Notes under the pieces: generated by a model
Told to the model about the DNA's origin: nothing
What the model saw: only the letters and a program-made list of their open reading frames with translations
Database searches by the model: none
Made by a program: the position numbers and the translations under genes
IMG/VR virus record: IMGVR_UViG_3300009128_000088
Coordinates: 1-31,256 of that record
Origin: a virus
Length of the DNA: 31,256 nucleotides
Direction: 5' to 3' (one strand)
Shown here: positions 15,472 through 22,355 of the stretch, one piece after another
How positions within the stretch are numbered: the first letter of the stretch is position 1
Layout: every line of letters starts with the position of its first letter

Positions 15472-15654
15472 ACTTCCAAGCTCCCATCGGATGATCTCAA
15501 ACGCCGGATCCTCCAGAATCCGCCGCACCTTCTCCTCCCCCAATGCCTTCGCATCCGCGCGATTGATAACGGTCCACCGCCCCTTATGAAAAGCAACACC
15601 CGAGCGCCGAAACGGGTCGCTCGGGTGCATGGGTTGTACTCTCACGAAAAGCAT
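15445..15654 (-). CDS. Small protein, gp35-like candidate
   Basis: This 69-residue basic protein carries RRSGVAFHKGRWTVINRADA followed by a helix ending ALGEEKVRRILEDPAFEI. That pattern, and the position directly after the capsid gene, resemble the small gp35-like (FluMu) proteins of Mu-like phages; their role is not well defined. AAGG, supplied by the family B tract upstream, lies 7 nt before ATG 15654. Its C-terminus is encoded by one arm of the family E inverted repeat. Confidence 0.7.
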   Translation of the reverse strand: MLFVRVQPMHPSDPFRRSGVAFHKGRWTVINRADAKALGEEKVRRILEDPAFEIIRWELGSQAQAGSGE

Positions 15655-15773
15655 CTTCGCGCCTTCTGCTCTTCGACCTGGCCCTTCGCCTTTCTCTGCG
15701 CCTTTGCTTCTCAGCGCCTTGGCGTTGGGTCTTTATCGTGGGCGGCGAGGAGGAGGAGGTCTCCCCGCCGCCC
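15655..15773. repeat. Family B repeat and GC hairpin after the capsid gene
   Basis: Degenerate GCGCCTT/CTTCGCC units occupy 15655-15735. At 15740-15773 GGGCGGCG pairs with CGCCGCCC, starting about 11 nt after the capsid stop on the minus strand. No T tract follows, so I read the hairpin as a transcript-stability element and not as a terminator. Confidence 0.65.
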
Positions 15774-15783
15774 GTGCGGGGGG

Positions 15784-16725
15784 TTAGTGGGTATAGGAGC
15801 CGGAGTTGCTGATCTTCACTCCGAGCTGCCACGGGCCGTAACCGGCGTTGTGCCGGCTCTTCGCCCGCCACGAGTACACGTCTTCCTCGAACACCGTGTC
15901 CGAATCGGTGCTGATGCGAGCACTGATCTTCGGCACCTGGTAGTTCTTGTGCCGGCTCACGATGAACGGCTTCACCGGCTTCGTGGTGCAGAACGCATAC
16001 CAGTCGTTCACGTCCGTCAGGTCCGGATTGCAGATCACGTTCCGGATCTTCGGCACCCACACGTTGGTGGTGGAACTCAACATCATGGCGCCGGCGAACT
16101 CAATCGCCAGGGACGCCAGGCCGGTCGGAACCACGATCGTGTCCGGGTTGATACCTCGCATCGCCGTGCCGCGGTCGTTCTTCCACGTCTGCATCCGGTC
16201 CCACGCGCTCATCCAATCGTTCTTGAACGTGGTGAGCGTGTAGCCCGTGCCGACCGTGCCGGTGATGATGTTGCTCAGGGTTCCACTGCTGCCTTCGGAA
16301 TGGTCCGTGTCGAAGAAGTACTGGCCGTCATAGCAGGTGGTGGCTCCACCATCCCGCATCAGTTGACAGACAAGCTCGCCCGGGTGATTGCGCGCGTTCT
16401 GCCCGAACGTCTGAATCGAAGCCGGGTACAGCCCGAGGTTATCATCCTCGAACGCCGACACCGGAATGTCGAGCGCCTTCCCCCACCGACGATCCTTGAT
16501 CGTGTACGGGGTCGCGCTGACTCGCTGGTGCTGAACCTCCGACAACCACTCCTCCATCGCCGGAGGGGAACCGGGAACCTGCAGCTCCGCTTCGGAGCCG
16601 CTGTACGTGGTGAACGTGACCAGGTTGTCTAACTCTGGCGTCTCTTCCCAATACGCCTTCAGGAACATCGTCATGAAGGTCTTCGAGTAGGACGCCACGC
16701 GGGTCTGAATCAATTCTCGTGCCAT
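15784..16725 (-). CDS. Major capsid protein, Mu gpT-like
   Basis: This 313-residue protein belongs by pattern to the Mu-like major head subunit gpT family. Diagnostic pieces are TRVASYSKTFMTMFLKAYWEE at the start (helical N-arm; first 20 shown), a middle KALDIPVSAFEDDNLGLY, the cysteine-bearing GATTCYDGQYFFDTDH near 126-141, a long helix with NDWMSAWDRMQTWKNDRG, and INPDTIVVPTGLASLAIEF. In this family the mature capsid folds like HK97. Length matches Mu gpT (about 305). It follows the protease, scaffold and decoration genes as in Mu-like phages. Confidence 0.93.
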   Translation of the reverse strand: MARELIQTRVASYSKTFMTMFLKAYWEETPELDNLVTFTTYSGSEAELQVPGSPPAMEEWLSEVQHQRVSATPYTIKDRRWGKALDIPVSAFEDDNLGLYPASIQTFGQNARNHPGELVCQLMRDGGATTCYDGQYFFDTDHSEGSSGTLSNIITGTVGTGYTLTTFKNDWMSAWDRMQTWKNDRGTAMRGINPDTIVVPTGLASLAIEFAGAMMLSSTTNVWVPKIRNVICNPDLTDVNDWYAFCTTKPVKPFIVSRHKNYQVPKISARISTDSDTVFEEDVYSWRAKSRHNAGYGPWQLGVKISNSGSYTH

Positions 16726-16757
16726 CGGCTATCTCTCCTTTCGCGCGCCTACTCGAA

Positions 16758-17171
16758 TTACGCCTTGTCCGCGATGTCGACGAGAACTTCCGTCGCCGAC
16801 ACGAACTTCACGATGCGACCACACACCACGTCGTTCGTCGTGGTCGCCGCCAGGCCCACCGTCTGGTTATCGACGATGTAGACCAGGTCCCCGACGTTAG
16901 CCTGAGCCATCCCCGCGCAAGCTAACGAGAAGATACCCGTCCGCCAGAACTCGAGGTTCAGGTCGCCGGCGGCGCCGCTGGAGTTATCGCACTGCTCGCG
17001 CGAAACCCCCATGAACACGGCGGATGCCGTATCGGCGCCATTGGTCATGTAGCCGGTGGTGTCTTCCATCACCAGCACACCAGCCGGCACCTTGGTCGCC
17101 GCCTTCACCGGCCCATCGCCGGCATCGCCAACCCACCGCTTGATGTCTCGGTCCGTAGTCGTAGCAGCCAT
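16758..17171 (-). CDS. Capsid decoration protein candidate
   Basis: This 137-residue protein lies between scaffold and capsid genes, the place of small head decoration proteins. The sequence is Gly/Ala/Thr-rich and beta-like: KAATKVPAGVLVMEDTTGYM, ASAVFMGVSREQ, ANVGDLVYIVDNQTVGL and CGRIVKFVSATEVLVDI (segments shortened). This resembles DUF2190 or lambda gpD-like decoration proteins, which sit on the shell and stabilise it. AAAGG about 10 nt before ATG 17171 comes from the repeat tract upstream. Confidence 0.72.
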   Translation of the reverse strand: MAATTTDRDIKRWVGDAGDGPVKAATKVPAGVLVMEDTTGYMTNGADTASAVFMGVSREQCDNSSGAAGDLNLEFWRTGIFSLACAGMAQANVGDLVYIVDNQTVGLAATTTNDVVCGRIVKFVSATEVLVDIADKA

Positions 17172-17188
17172 GTGCGTTCTGCCTTTCT

Positions 17189-17358
17189 GGAATCCCCTGG
17201 ATTCCTAATCGCCCTTCGCCTTGCACACGCCGCGCCTGGTAGCAGAAGCCGCCCCGCTCAACGCCACCCTTCGGTGTGATACCGTCAGGCTCCACCTTCT
17301 CTTGTGCTCTTCGCCCTATTCCGCGTTTCCGCTCTTCCGCGTTTCAGCGTTAGGGCTT
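17189..17358. repeat. 17-bp palindrome and family B repeats before the decoration gene
   Basis: GGAATCCCCTGGATTCC (17189-17205) is a near-perfect palindrome related to those at 29369-29385 and 29389-29405. Degenerate CTTCGCC and TTCCGCGTTTCCGCTCTTCC units follow at 17205-17220 and 17295-17358. The whole 194-bp gap between the scaffold stop (17366) and the decoration start (17171) holds no gene that I can support. Confidence 0.72.
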
Positions 17359-17365
17359 GCTCTTC

Positions 17366-17854
17366 TTAGTCCTCGTCGTCATCCTCGCCGTCGGCAACGT
17401 AATCCGGCTCGTCACCGCCGTACTTCGCGAGGTCCTCTTCTGAGACGCCATGCTGGGCGGCAACCTTCTTGTCCCGTGCGGACAGGTCGCTCCGGTCCTT
17501 CGAGCCATCCTCGTTGAACCCCCGCTCGCCGGTGTCCACAATCTCCACCTGGGCGATTGCTTCCGCCAGCTCCTCCCGCAGCTCCGCATCTTCGACCCGC
17601 ATCAGCAGGTCCGCGAACCGCGTTCGGTGGGCCTCCGGGAACGGCTTCTCGCTCAGCTTCGCCTCAATGGCCGCCTTCTGCTCGCGGAGCTGCACCTCGC
17701 CGAGCTCGCCGGCAACCTCGTCGCGCTCGGCGGTCAGGCCGGTAACCTGCTCCGTCAGCTCGGCAATCTGTGCGTCTTTGGCCTCGGTCGTCTCGCGCAA
17801 CTCAGCCAACTGCCGATTGAACTCTTCCCGTAGTTCCTGAATGTCGTCTGCCAT
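17366..17854 (-). CDS. Internal-start scaffold protein (gpZ-like)
   Basis: An in-frame ATG at 17854 inside the protease gene is preceded by AGGAGGG at 7 nt spacing, the best ribosome site in this region. The 162-residue product is almost entirely coiled coil (EELREEFNRQ-type heptads over about residues 4-75) with an acidic tail ending in a DD/ED run. Mu I/Z and lambda C/Nu3 use the same nested layout, where the short product is the scaffold that guides capsid assembly and is then degraded by the protease. Confidence 0.85.
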   Translation of the reverse strand: MADDIQELREEFNRQLAELRETTEAKDAQIAELTEQVTGLTAERDEVAGELGEVQLREQKAAIEAKLSEKPFPEAHRTRFADLLMRVEDAELREELAEAIAQVEIVDTGERGFNEDGSKDRSDLSARDKKVAAQHGVSEEDLAKYGGDEPDYVADGEDDDED

Positions 17855-18433
17855 GTTGGTACCCTCCTGGCCCGCTCCCTCACGGTCGCGGCTCGGATCT
17901 TCGCCGCGGGGTTCGCGGCAGGTGATAAACAGCCCCTCGCTCGCCTCAACCGGCTGCGGTAGTTCCTCGAGCTCGTCCGTCTTGATGAACGGCCGCGTGG
18001 TGATGCCTGCGCCCAGGAACACGTTCTTGAACCGCTTCCCCTTGTTGTTCCGGTACTTCTCCGCGAACTCCGCCGAGATGTAGCGGAACCGTTTCTTCTC
18101 CAGCAGGTCCGTCCCGCGGTCCGTCCAATCGATCTTGATGTGAAGCCCGTTCGTCTCGAGCTTCATGTCCTCGATCCAGCCGACGGCACCTTCCGGATCC
18201 ATGGAGCGGTGTTCGATGTCCACGGGCAGGGTCTGCCCGACCACGCCCTCCTTGAAGTGCGCCAAGTACCGTTCCGCGTCGCTCTCGTCAACGATGATGT
18301 CCCCATACCACGGGTGCGTCCAATCACCGAGCGGCAGCACATGCACCCAGTTCTGATCCGCCAGAATCTCGGAGAAGGTAACCAGCGCAGCCGTTTCGGA
18401 TTTCGGATTTCGGGTTTCGGATTTGCCCTTCAT
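17366..18433 (-). CDS. Prohead protease with C-terminal scaffold region (Mu gpI-like)
   Basis: This 355-residue protein cleaves scaffold and capsid proteins during head maturation. The protease part (about 15-190) contains VDIEHRSMDPEGAVGWIEDM (the catalytic His is probably in DIEH), a WTDRGTDLLEKKRFRYISAEF block whose SAE serine is the likely nucleophile (shown in parts: WTDRGTDLL, RYISAEF), and the C-terminal half is the coiled-coil scaffold. ATG at 18433 overlaps the gpG-like stop (ATGA). Residues about 3-13 (GKSETRNPKSETA) come from a TTTCGGAT repeat, so the N-terminus is repeat-derived and may not be part of the enzyme. Confidence 0.9.
   Translation of the reverse strand: MKGKSETRNPKSETAALVTFSEILADQNWVHVLPLGDWTHPWYGDIIVDESDAERYLAHFKEGVVGQTLPVDIEHRSMDPEGAVGWIEDMKLETNGLHIKIDWTDRGTDLLEKKRFRYISAEFAEKYRNNKGKRFKNVFLGAGITTRPFIKTDELEELPQPVEASEGLFITCREPRGEDPSRDREGAGQEGTNMADDIQELREEFNRQLAELRETTEAKDAQIAELTEQVTGLTAERDEVAGELGEVQLREQKAAIEAKLSEKPFPEAHRTRFADLLMRVEDAELREELAEAIAQVEIVDTGERGFNEDGSKDRSDLSARDKKVAAQHGVSEEDLAKYGGDEPDYVADGEDDDED
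18393..18426. repeat. CGGATTTCGGATTTCGGG repeat (family C)
   Basis: Four to five imperfect units of TTTCGGA lie at the 5' end of the protease gene and encode the KSETRNPKSET peptide. No other copy of this family is seen in the window. Confidence 0.9.
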
Positions 18434-18918
18434 CCGTGTACCTCCTCTATCAGGTGATCCCCAATCCAGCCCACCCAACGGCTCTTGGTGGAATCCAGCA
18501 TCCCCGGGATGGGATCCCGCGCCGGCATCTTCTCCGTGCCGGAATCGAGCAGTCCCGGGATGTCCCACTCGCCGCGCTGCCAGCTCGCGCCCATGGCCAA
18601 GCGTTGCGGGTCCATCTCCAGAATGGAAGCAGCCCCCGGTCCCGTCAACGCCTCGCGCGTCATTCCCGTCAGGACGCCGATCTGCGCGCCGGGAAAGTGC
18701 CGCTGCTTCCAAGCCGCGTATTGCTCGTCCAGCTCCGGCCACTTCGTCCCGCCATGCGCCGCGCCCTGGGCGGCATAGACCTCCGCCTCTATAAGGTAGA
18801 AGTCCAGCAGGATCCGAGCCCAAACCGGTGTCAGATCCTGCGGCCGATCAATCAGGACGTCCCGGAACGTCTCCTGGATCTGCACCGGCCCTCTCAGATT
18901 GACTGTCATCCCGTACAT
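18430..18918 (-). CDS. Phage virion morphogenesis protein, Mu gpG-like
   Basis: This 162-residue protein matches the phage virion morphogenesis family (tail completion S/gpG). It contains a helix RPQDLTPVWARILLDFYLIE, a KWPELDEQYAAWKQRHFPGA segment, the family hallmark ILTG-type phrase here GVLTGMTREALTG, and ARDPIPGMLDS near the end. The product helps join head and tail. ATG at 18918 (or 18909) has no Shine-Dalgarno; the T run of a terminator-like hairpin lies just before it. It begins the coupled head-maturation set (ATGA overlap with the protease). Confidence 0.88.
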   Translation of the reverse strand: MYGMTVNLRGPVQIQETFRDVLIDRPQDLTPVWARILLDFYLIEAEVYAAQGAAHGGTKWPELDEQYAAWKQRHFPGAQIGVLTGMTREALTGPGAASILEMDPQRLAMGASWQRGEWDIPGLLDSGTEKMPARDPIPGMLDSTKSRWVGWIGDHLIEEVHG

Positions 18919-18924
18919 AATGCG

Positions 18925-18976
18925 AAAAACCGGCAGGTAGCCGAAACACCTTTCGGGTTTCGCCTTCCTACCGGTT
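18925..18976 (-). terminator. Terminator-like hairpin before the gpG-like gene
   Basis: On the minus strand AACCGG (18976-18971) pairs with CCGGTT (18933-18928) around an inner CGAAAC/GTTTCG stem; TTTTT follows (18929-18925). A small ATTGCCC/GGGCAAT hairpin lies 60 nt upstream (19034-19050). It separates two adjacent head genes, so it must be read through or bypassed. Confidence 0.6.
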
Positions 18977-19059
18977 CATCGGGTCGTGGGAGGGCTCTTC
19001 AGTTGTCTCGCAGACGCCCTTACGTATTCACGTATTGCCCTGTGGGCAATCTCACGTAC

Positions 19060-19323
19060 TCACGCCTGCTCTTCAAACGTCTTCTGTTCAGGATTATACC
19101 ACAGAATCTCCAGGGAGAATCCGTCAATCGTCTGCTTCCGTTTGTCCAGGTCGGCCTTCGCCACCGCCTCGAGGATCTCCCGGGCAAGCCCCTCTGACGT
19201 ACCTTCAATGAAGGCCAGTTCCCCTTGCGCCGTCAGCTTCACCTGCTGGCGCACCGGCGGGTCTGTCCGCTCAACGAACAGCACCGCCACCGTGTTCTTC
19301 TCGATTCCCTCTGAGCCAATCAT
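19060..19323 (-). CDS. Small hypothetical protein, 87 residues
   Basis: ATG at 19323 overlaps the MuF-like stop (ATGA). The product has a beta-hairpin-like start (NTVAVLFVERTDPPVRQQVKL), an amphipathic helix TSEGLAREILEAVAKADLD and a last strand DGFSLEILWYN (sequence shortened). No family is recognised. It is translated with the MuF/metallopeptidase gene, so it is a candidate partner or immunity protein, as well as a possible structural accessory. The 3' part of the gene contains a promoter-like sequence. Confidence 0.72.
   Translation of the reverse strand: MIGSEGIEKNTVAVLFVERTDPPVRQQVKLTAQGELAFIEGTSEGLAREILEAVAKADLDKRKQTIDGFSLEILWYNPEQKTFEEQA
19094..19102 (-). promoter_or_regulatory. Extended -10 promoter candidate inside the 87-residue gene
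   Basis: The minus strand reads TGGTATAAT (19102-19094), a perfect extended -10. A TTGACG lies 23 bp upstream, too far for a normal -35. A transcript from here would run about 150 nt to the hairpin with five T at 18925. It is in coding sequence (WYN codons), so chance is possible. Confidence 0.35.
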
Positions 19324-20480
19324 CGCAGGTTCAGCCCCAGCAATGCCTTCAATATCGCCACCGTTCGCTTCCGCGGCTTCATCAGCGATCGCGCCGCGCT
19401 GTCGTTCTCCAACTGCCACCGCAGGAACAGCCGGACGTTCTCCGCCTCATCTTCCCCTAAGTCGACCATGGCGTAGTCCGTCACCTGGCCGCGCTCCCGG
19501 TTGTCTTCGCTGATTGCCATGAATAACGCAGAACGCGCCTGCATGGTTGCGGTAGCCGCCACCCCGATCGTCTCCAACACCGGCCCCGTCAACGTCGCCG
19601 GCGACACACTCCCCTCGGAGTTCATCCCCGCCGTCCAACCATGCCCGCTCTCGTGTGCGATCGTGTCCAACAGCCGCCCCTCGGCATTCTGCAGGTTGTG
19701 CAGCCTGGCATCATTCACCACGACCTGCCCGGTATCCCCGCGATAGTAGCCCAACGCCCTGCGCGTGCTCTCCTGCAGTTCCTGCGGCAACAGCGCCACA
19801 TGGGCCGCATACTCCTCGCCCGCGAACGTCATCTCCGTCAATCCCGGCGCCTGCCGCACCTCCCTGGGCAGATCGCGCAGGAACTTCCGCACCCGATCCA
19901 CCGACCAAGGCTCCGTCCCCGACTCCACCTCCTCCTTCGTCGGCAGCAGATTCTCGATGCCGGAGACAGGCGCATCCATCCCCCGCTGCCGCCAGGTGAT
20001 CCGGGAGACAACCTCCCCCGTCTCCGGATCCTTCACCCGCCGGAAGATGAAATCGCGTCCGTTCGCGCGCGCGCGCACACGTAGAGGACTGTACTTCTGC
20101 GGATCGCGAACGAAGTGCCCGTCCCGGTCAATCACCGCCTGTTCCGGACGCACGAAGTTCGGCCGCCGGCCATCGCTCTTGTGAATGTACGTCCAGAAAT
20201 GCGTGCAGTTGATCCCCACCGGAGGCGAGAACTCCGCGAAGGAAGGATCCCGTCGATCGAAGATCTGGTTATGGAGCCGAAGGCACAACTCCCGCCGATT
20301 CCCTTCCGTCGGCCCCGCGTACCGTGCATACGGGTATTCGTCAATCGGGAACGTCGCATCCGAGGCAAACGTGTCCATCTGCCCGATGATGATGGAGCCA
20401 GTGATCCGCAGCGGCTCATTGATCGTCTCCACCGCCGACGGGCCCCAGGTGCGTTCGGATCGCTTCGCTAGGTCAGCCAC
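19320..20480 (-). CDS. MuF-like protein fused to a zinc metallopeptidase-like domain
   Basis: This 386-residue protein has an N-terminal piece resembling the end of MuF/minor head proteins: YARYAGPTEGNRRELCLRLH near 51-70 and PPVGINCTHFWTYI near 86-99. The C-terminal half contains TIAHESGHGWTAG with HExxH at 276-280, preceded by a GQVVVNDARLHN strand at 251-262, and TDYAMVDLGEDEAENVRLFL near 334-353, where E343/E345 could be the third zinc ligand as in EDxAE-type gluzincins (lethal-factor-like fold). MuF proteins ride in the capsid and may carry toxin domains, so this is a candidate injected protease. It follows the HTH regulator with a short overlap. Confidence 0.82.
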   Translation of the reverse strand: MADLAKRSERTWGPSAVETINEPLRITGSIIIGQMDTFASDATFPIDEYPYARYAGPTEGNRRELCLRLHNQIFDRRDPSFAEFSPPVGINCTHFWTYIHKSDGRRPNFVRPEQAVIDRDGHFVRDPQKYSPLRVRARANGRDFIFRRVKDPETGEVVSRITWRQRGMDAPVSGIENLLPTKEEVESGTEPWSVDRVRKFLRDLPREVRQAPGLTEMTFAGEEYAAHVALLPQELQESTRRALGYYRGDTGQVVVNDARLHNLQNAEGRLLDTIAHESGHGWTAGMNSEGSVSPATLTGPVLETIGVAATATMQARSALFMAISEDNRERGQVTDYAMVDLGEDEAENVRLFLRWQLENDSAARSLMKPRKRTVAILKALLGLNLR

Positions 20481-20886
20481 CCTCTACCCCTCCCGTAGCA
20501 TAGCCCCTTGTGGGCGTCGCCCTTCGCCGTCGAAGCACGTACGCATACACAACCCGCAACACGGATGCACCCGACACCTGCACCGACCGCGCCGGAAACC
20601 GCTCCGCCCCCTCGCACCCGCAAACCACCACCCCATCCTCCCGCTCCTCAAACGGCTGTCGACACTCGAGGCAGTTCCGCATCGGATCCAATCGCGGATA
20701 CAGCCCCCGCCGGCGCGCCTCATTCACGATCGCCAGCGTCACCAATCGCACCGTCGCCGCCGCAATCCGCTCCCGCCGGGCCCGCCCCGACACCACCAAC
20801 GAAACTACCGACTTGCTCACCCCCACCCGGCGCGCAATGTCCTGCGCCTCAATATCCGCCTTCAAAATCAGATTCTGCAAAGTCAC
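20473..20886 (-). CDS. HTH regulator with zinc ribbon
   Basis: This 137-residue protein opens with a LacI-like HTH (AQDIARRVGVSKSVVSLVVSGRAR at 14-37, shown in parts: DIARRVGVSKSVV, SLVVSGRAR), a helix EAR RRGLYPRLDP, then a possible zinc site from the four cysteines C72, C75, C88 and C90 (CLECRQPF, VVCGCEG). The tail is basic. It starts at GTG 20886 after GGAGG at 6 nt spacing. A perfect 7-2-7 palindrome lies about 20 bp upstream and is a likely operator. It ends overlapping the MuF-like gene, so that gene is the nearest likely target. Confidence 0.82.
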   Translation of the reverse strand: MTLQNLILKADIEAQDIARRVGVSKSVVSLVVSGRARRERIAAATVRLVTLAIVNEARRRGLYPRLDPMRNCLECRQPFEEREDGVVVCGCEGAERFPARSVQVSGASVLRVVYAYVLRRRRATPTRGYATGGVEGG

Positions 20887-20906
20887 GTCGCGCCTCCAGA
20901 GTACCT

Positions 20907-20922
20907 GCTAAACTGGTTTAGC
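20907..20922. promoter_or_regulatory. Operator candidate, GCTAAAC-TG-GTTTAGC
   Basis: A perfect 16-bp palindrome with 7-bp arms and a 2-bp centre lies 21 bp upstream of the regulator's GTG codon. Its form and distance fit autoregulation by the LacI-like HTH protein, or by a KorA-like protein whose known site GTTTAGCTAAAC has the same half-sites in reversed order. Confidence 0.6.
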
Positions 20923-21000
20923 TTCGCCCGTGTGCGATTCTCCGCGTTCTCGGCAATGCCCCCTACGCCCTCGCCCGCCAATCGCTTAGAACGCCGCACA

Positions 21001-21207
21001 TCACACCGACCGCAACCCACCCCCATTCCCCGGCATCGGCAGGAGAATCTCCGGTCCCTCCTCCTCGTTCGCCACCATCTGGAGCGCCGTCTTCGTCAGT
21101 TGAGCAGTAACCTGCGTCATCACATCCACAAGCTCCAACGGATGCGGCACCCCCTGCGTATCAACCTTCACCTTCCCGTTCTCATCAGCCTCAATCAGAA
21201 TCCTCAC
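21001..21207 (-). CDS. Small hypothetical protein, 68 residues
   Basis: The product starts RILIEADENGKVKVDTQG, a beta-hairpin, then has a helix of about 20 residues (LELVDVMTQVTAQLTKTALQ) and a Gly/Pro tail. No family is recognised. It lies between the Ig-like gene and the HTH regulator; a family A repeat is immediately upstream and about 110 bp without a gene follow. Small proteins of this type with a short strand pair and one helix are common in phage head regions. Confidence 0.65.
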   Translation of the reverse strand: MRILIEADENGKVKVDTQGVPHPLELVDVMTQVTAQLTKTALQMVANEEEGPEILLPMPGNGGGLRSV

Positions 21208-21230
21208 CGCGCCAACTCCTTTCGGAAGAT

Positions 21231-21305
21231 CAGCTTTCAGCCATCAGCTATCAGCTATCAGCCCAGGGCCCTTAGCTGACCGCTGAAAGCTGATTGCTGA
21301 TAGCT
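21231..21305. repeat. Inverted pair of family A repeats
   Basis: The left half (CAGCTTTCAGCCATCAGCTA and on) and right half (TAGCTGACCGCTGAAAGCTG and on) are in opposite orientation around CCCAGGGCCCTT. AGCTTTCAGC at 21232-21241 pairs exactly with 21282-21291. It fills the gap after the Ig-like gene and its last bases reach that gene's stop (21304). Confidence 0.9.
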
Positions 21306-22353
21306 ACACGCCCCTCACCAAATCCCAGAAGTTCTTGTTCGCCGCATCTGGAATCTCCATCCCCGTCACGACTAAGCCCTTCGACTGAACCGATAGCTTC
21401 ACCGTGCCGGTACCCGAGCCGTCCGCCTCCGAGCCCGAGCACAGGTGCTTCTGCCGCGGCACCTCGAGGGTGAAGTAGCCGCTTGCGTTGGTGTCCGCCG
21501 TAAGCTGATCCTTCGTCCACGCGGTATTCCCGTGGCGGTAGTCGCCCTCCAGCTCCGCCACTACCGCCCGCGACTGCGAATCTAACGCATTGCCGCCGCC
21601 GTCCTCGAGATAGCCGTACAGCACGCACAGCTCCGCCGCGCTCGGCGAGGGCGGCGTGAACGCCGTTCCGGTGATGGTCGCCGTCTCGTTCCCGTCCGCA
21701 ATCGTGACCGTCACCACCGAGTTGTCCCAAGCATAGTTGGGCGTATCATCGATATGCACCTTGTACGTGCCATTGGCCTTCGACCAAGTAACCTGCCCGG
21801 AGGCATCCGTCGTCTTTGGCGGCGACTCCGGATTCCCCGCAGCATCCTTGAGCTGCACCAACTGCCCCTGCAGGGGATTCCCTCCGTCATCTTCCACCGT
21901 CAGCGTGATGGACCACAGCCCCGTAACCGTCCCGATCGCGGTCTCGATAGTATCGATCTTCCCCGCCCGTGCATCCGTCCACTGGTCATCTCGCGCCACG
22001 TCTGCCGGGTTCACCTTATAGAGGAAGATGTCCCCGCGCGTGTTGTCCGTCTTCACGTACAGCCGGCAATGCCCCTCCGTGTTCAGTAGCGCCAGCTCGT
22101 CCGCTTCGTCCCCGTCCAGAATCACGTCATAGCAGCCGTACCCGATCTCATCCCAATTCGTGGTAGCGAAGGACGGGAACGCGGTGAACGACGATGCCCC
22201 CTCCTTCGCATACGCCACCGTCATGCCCCCAGCGTCCCACGCCTCGCCGGTCACCACCGCCCCGTCAGAGTCAAGCAGCATCACCGGCAGCCGCACCTCT
22301 TCGCCCGCACCGGGAGCCTTCACGCCAAGCACTTCACCAGCCGTCACACCCAT
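21304..22353 (-). CDS. Ig-like/Cna-B-like structural protein
   Basis: This 349-residue protein is beta-rich with few charged helices. Residues about 145-225 form a carboxypeptidase-regulatory or Cna-B-like unit (LTVEDDGGNPLQGQLVQLKDA, DASGQVTWSKANGTYKVHID; shortened). A second unit around 240-320 repeats the pattern (GYLEDGGGNALDSQSRAVVA, DTNASGYFTLEVP). Such domains form virion surface fibres or decorations. ATG at 22353 follows GGGAG by 10 nt; GTG at 22359 overlapping the LamG stop (GTGA) is an alternative. It follows the LamG gene directly, so both are likely displayed on the head or portal region. Confidence 0.72.
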   Translation of the reverse strand: MGVTAGEVLGVKAPGAGEEVRLPVMLLDSDGAVVTGEAWDAGGMTVAYAKEGASSFTAFPSFATTNWDEIGYGCYDVILDGDEADELALLNTEGHCRLYVKTDNTRGDIFLYKVNPADVARDDQWTDARAGKIDTIETAIGTVTGLWSITLTVEDDGGNPLQGQLVQLKDAAGNPESPPKTTDASGQVTWSKANGTYKVHIDDTPNYAWDNSVVTVTIADGNETATITGTAFTPPSPSAAELCVLYGYLEDGGGNALDSQSRAVVAELEGDYRHGNTAWTKDQLTADTNASGYFTLEVPRQKHLCSGSEADGSGTGTVKLSVQSKGLVVTGMEIPDAANKNFWDLVRGV

Positions 22354-22355
22354 AC

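Noticed and set aside
8655-21305. Family A tracts as a CRISPR array
   Set aside because: The units are 6-10 bp, degenerate, in both orientations and without spacers of regular length.
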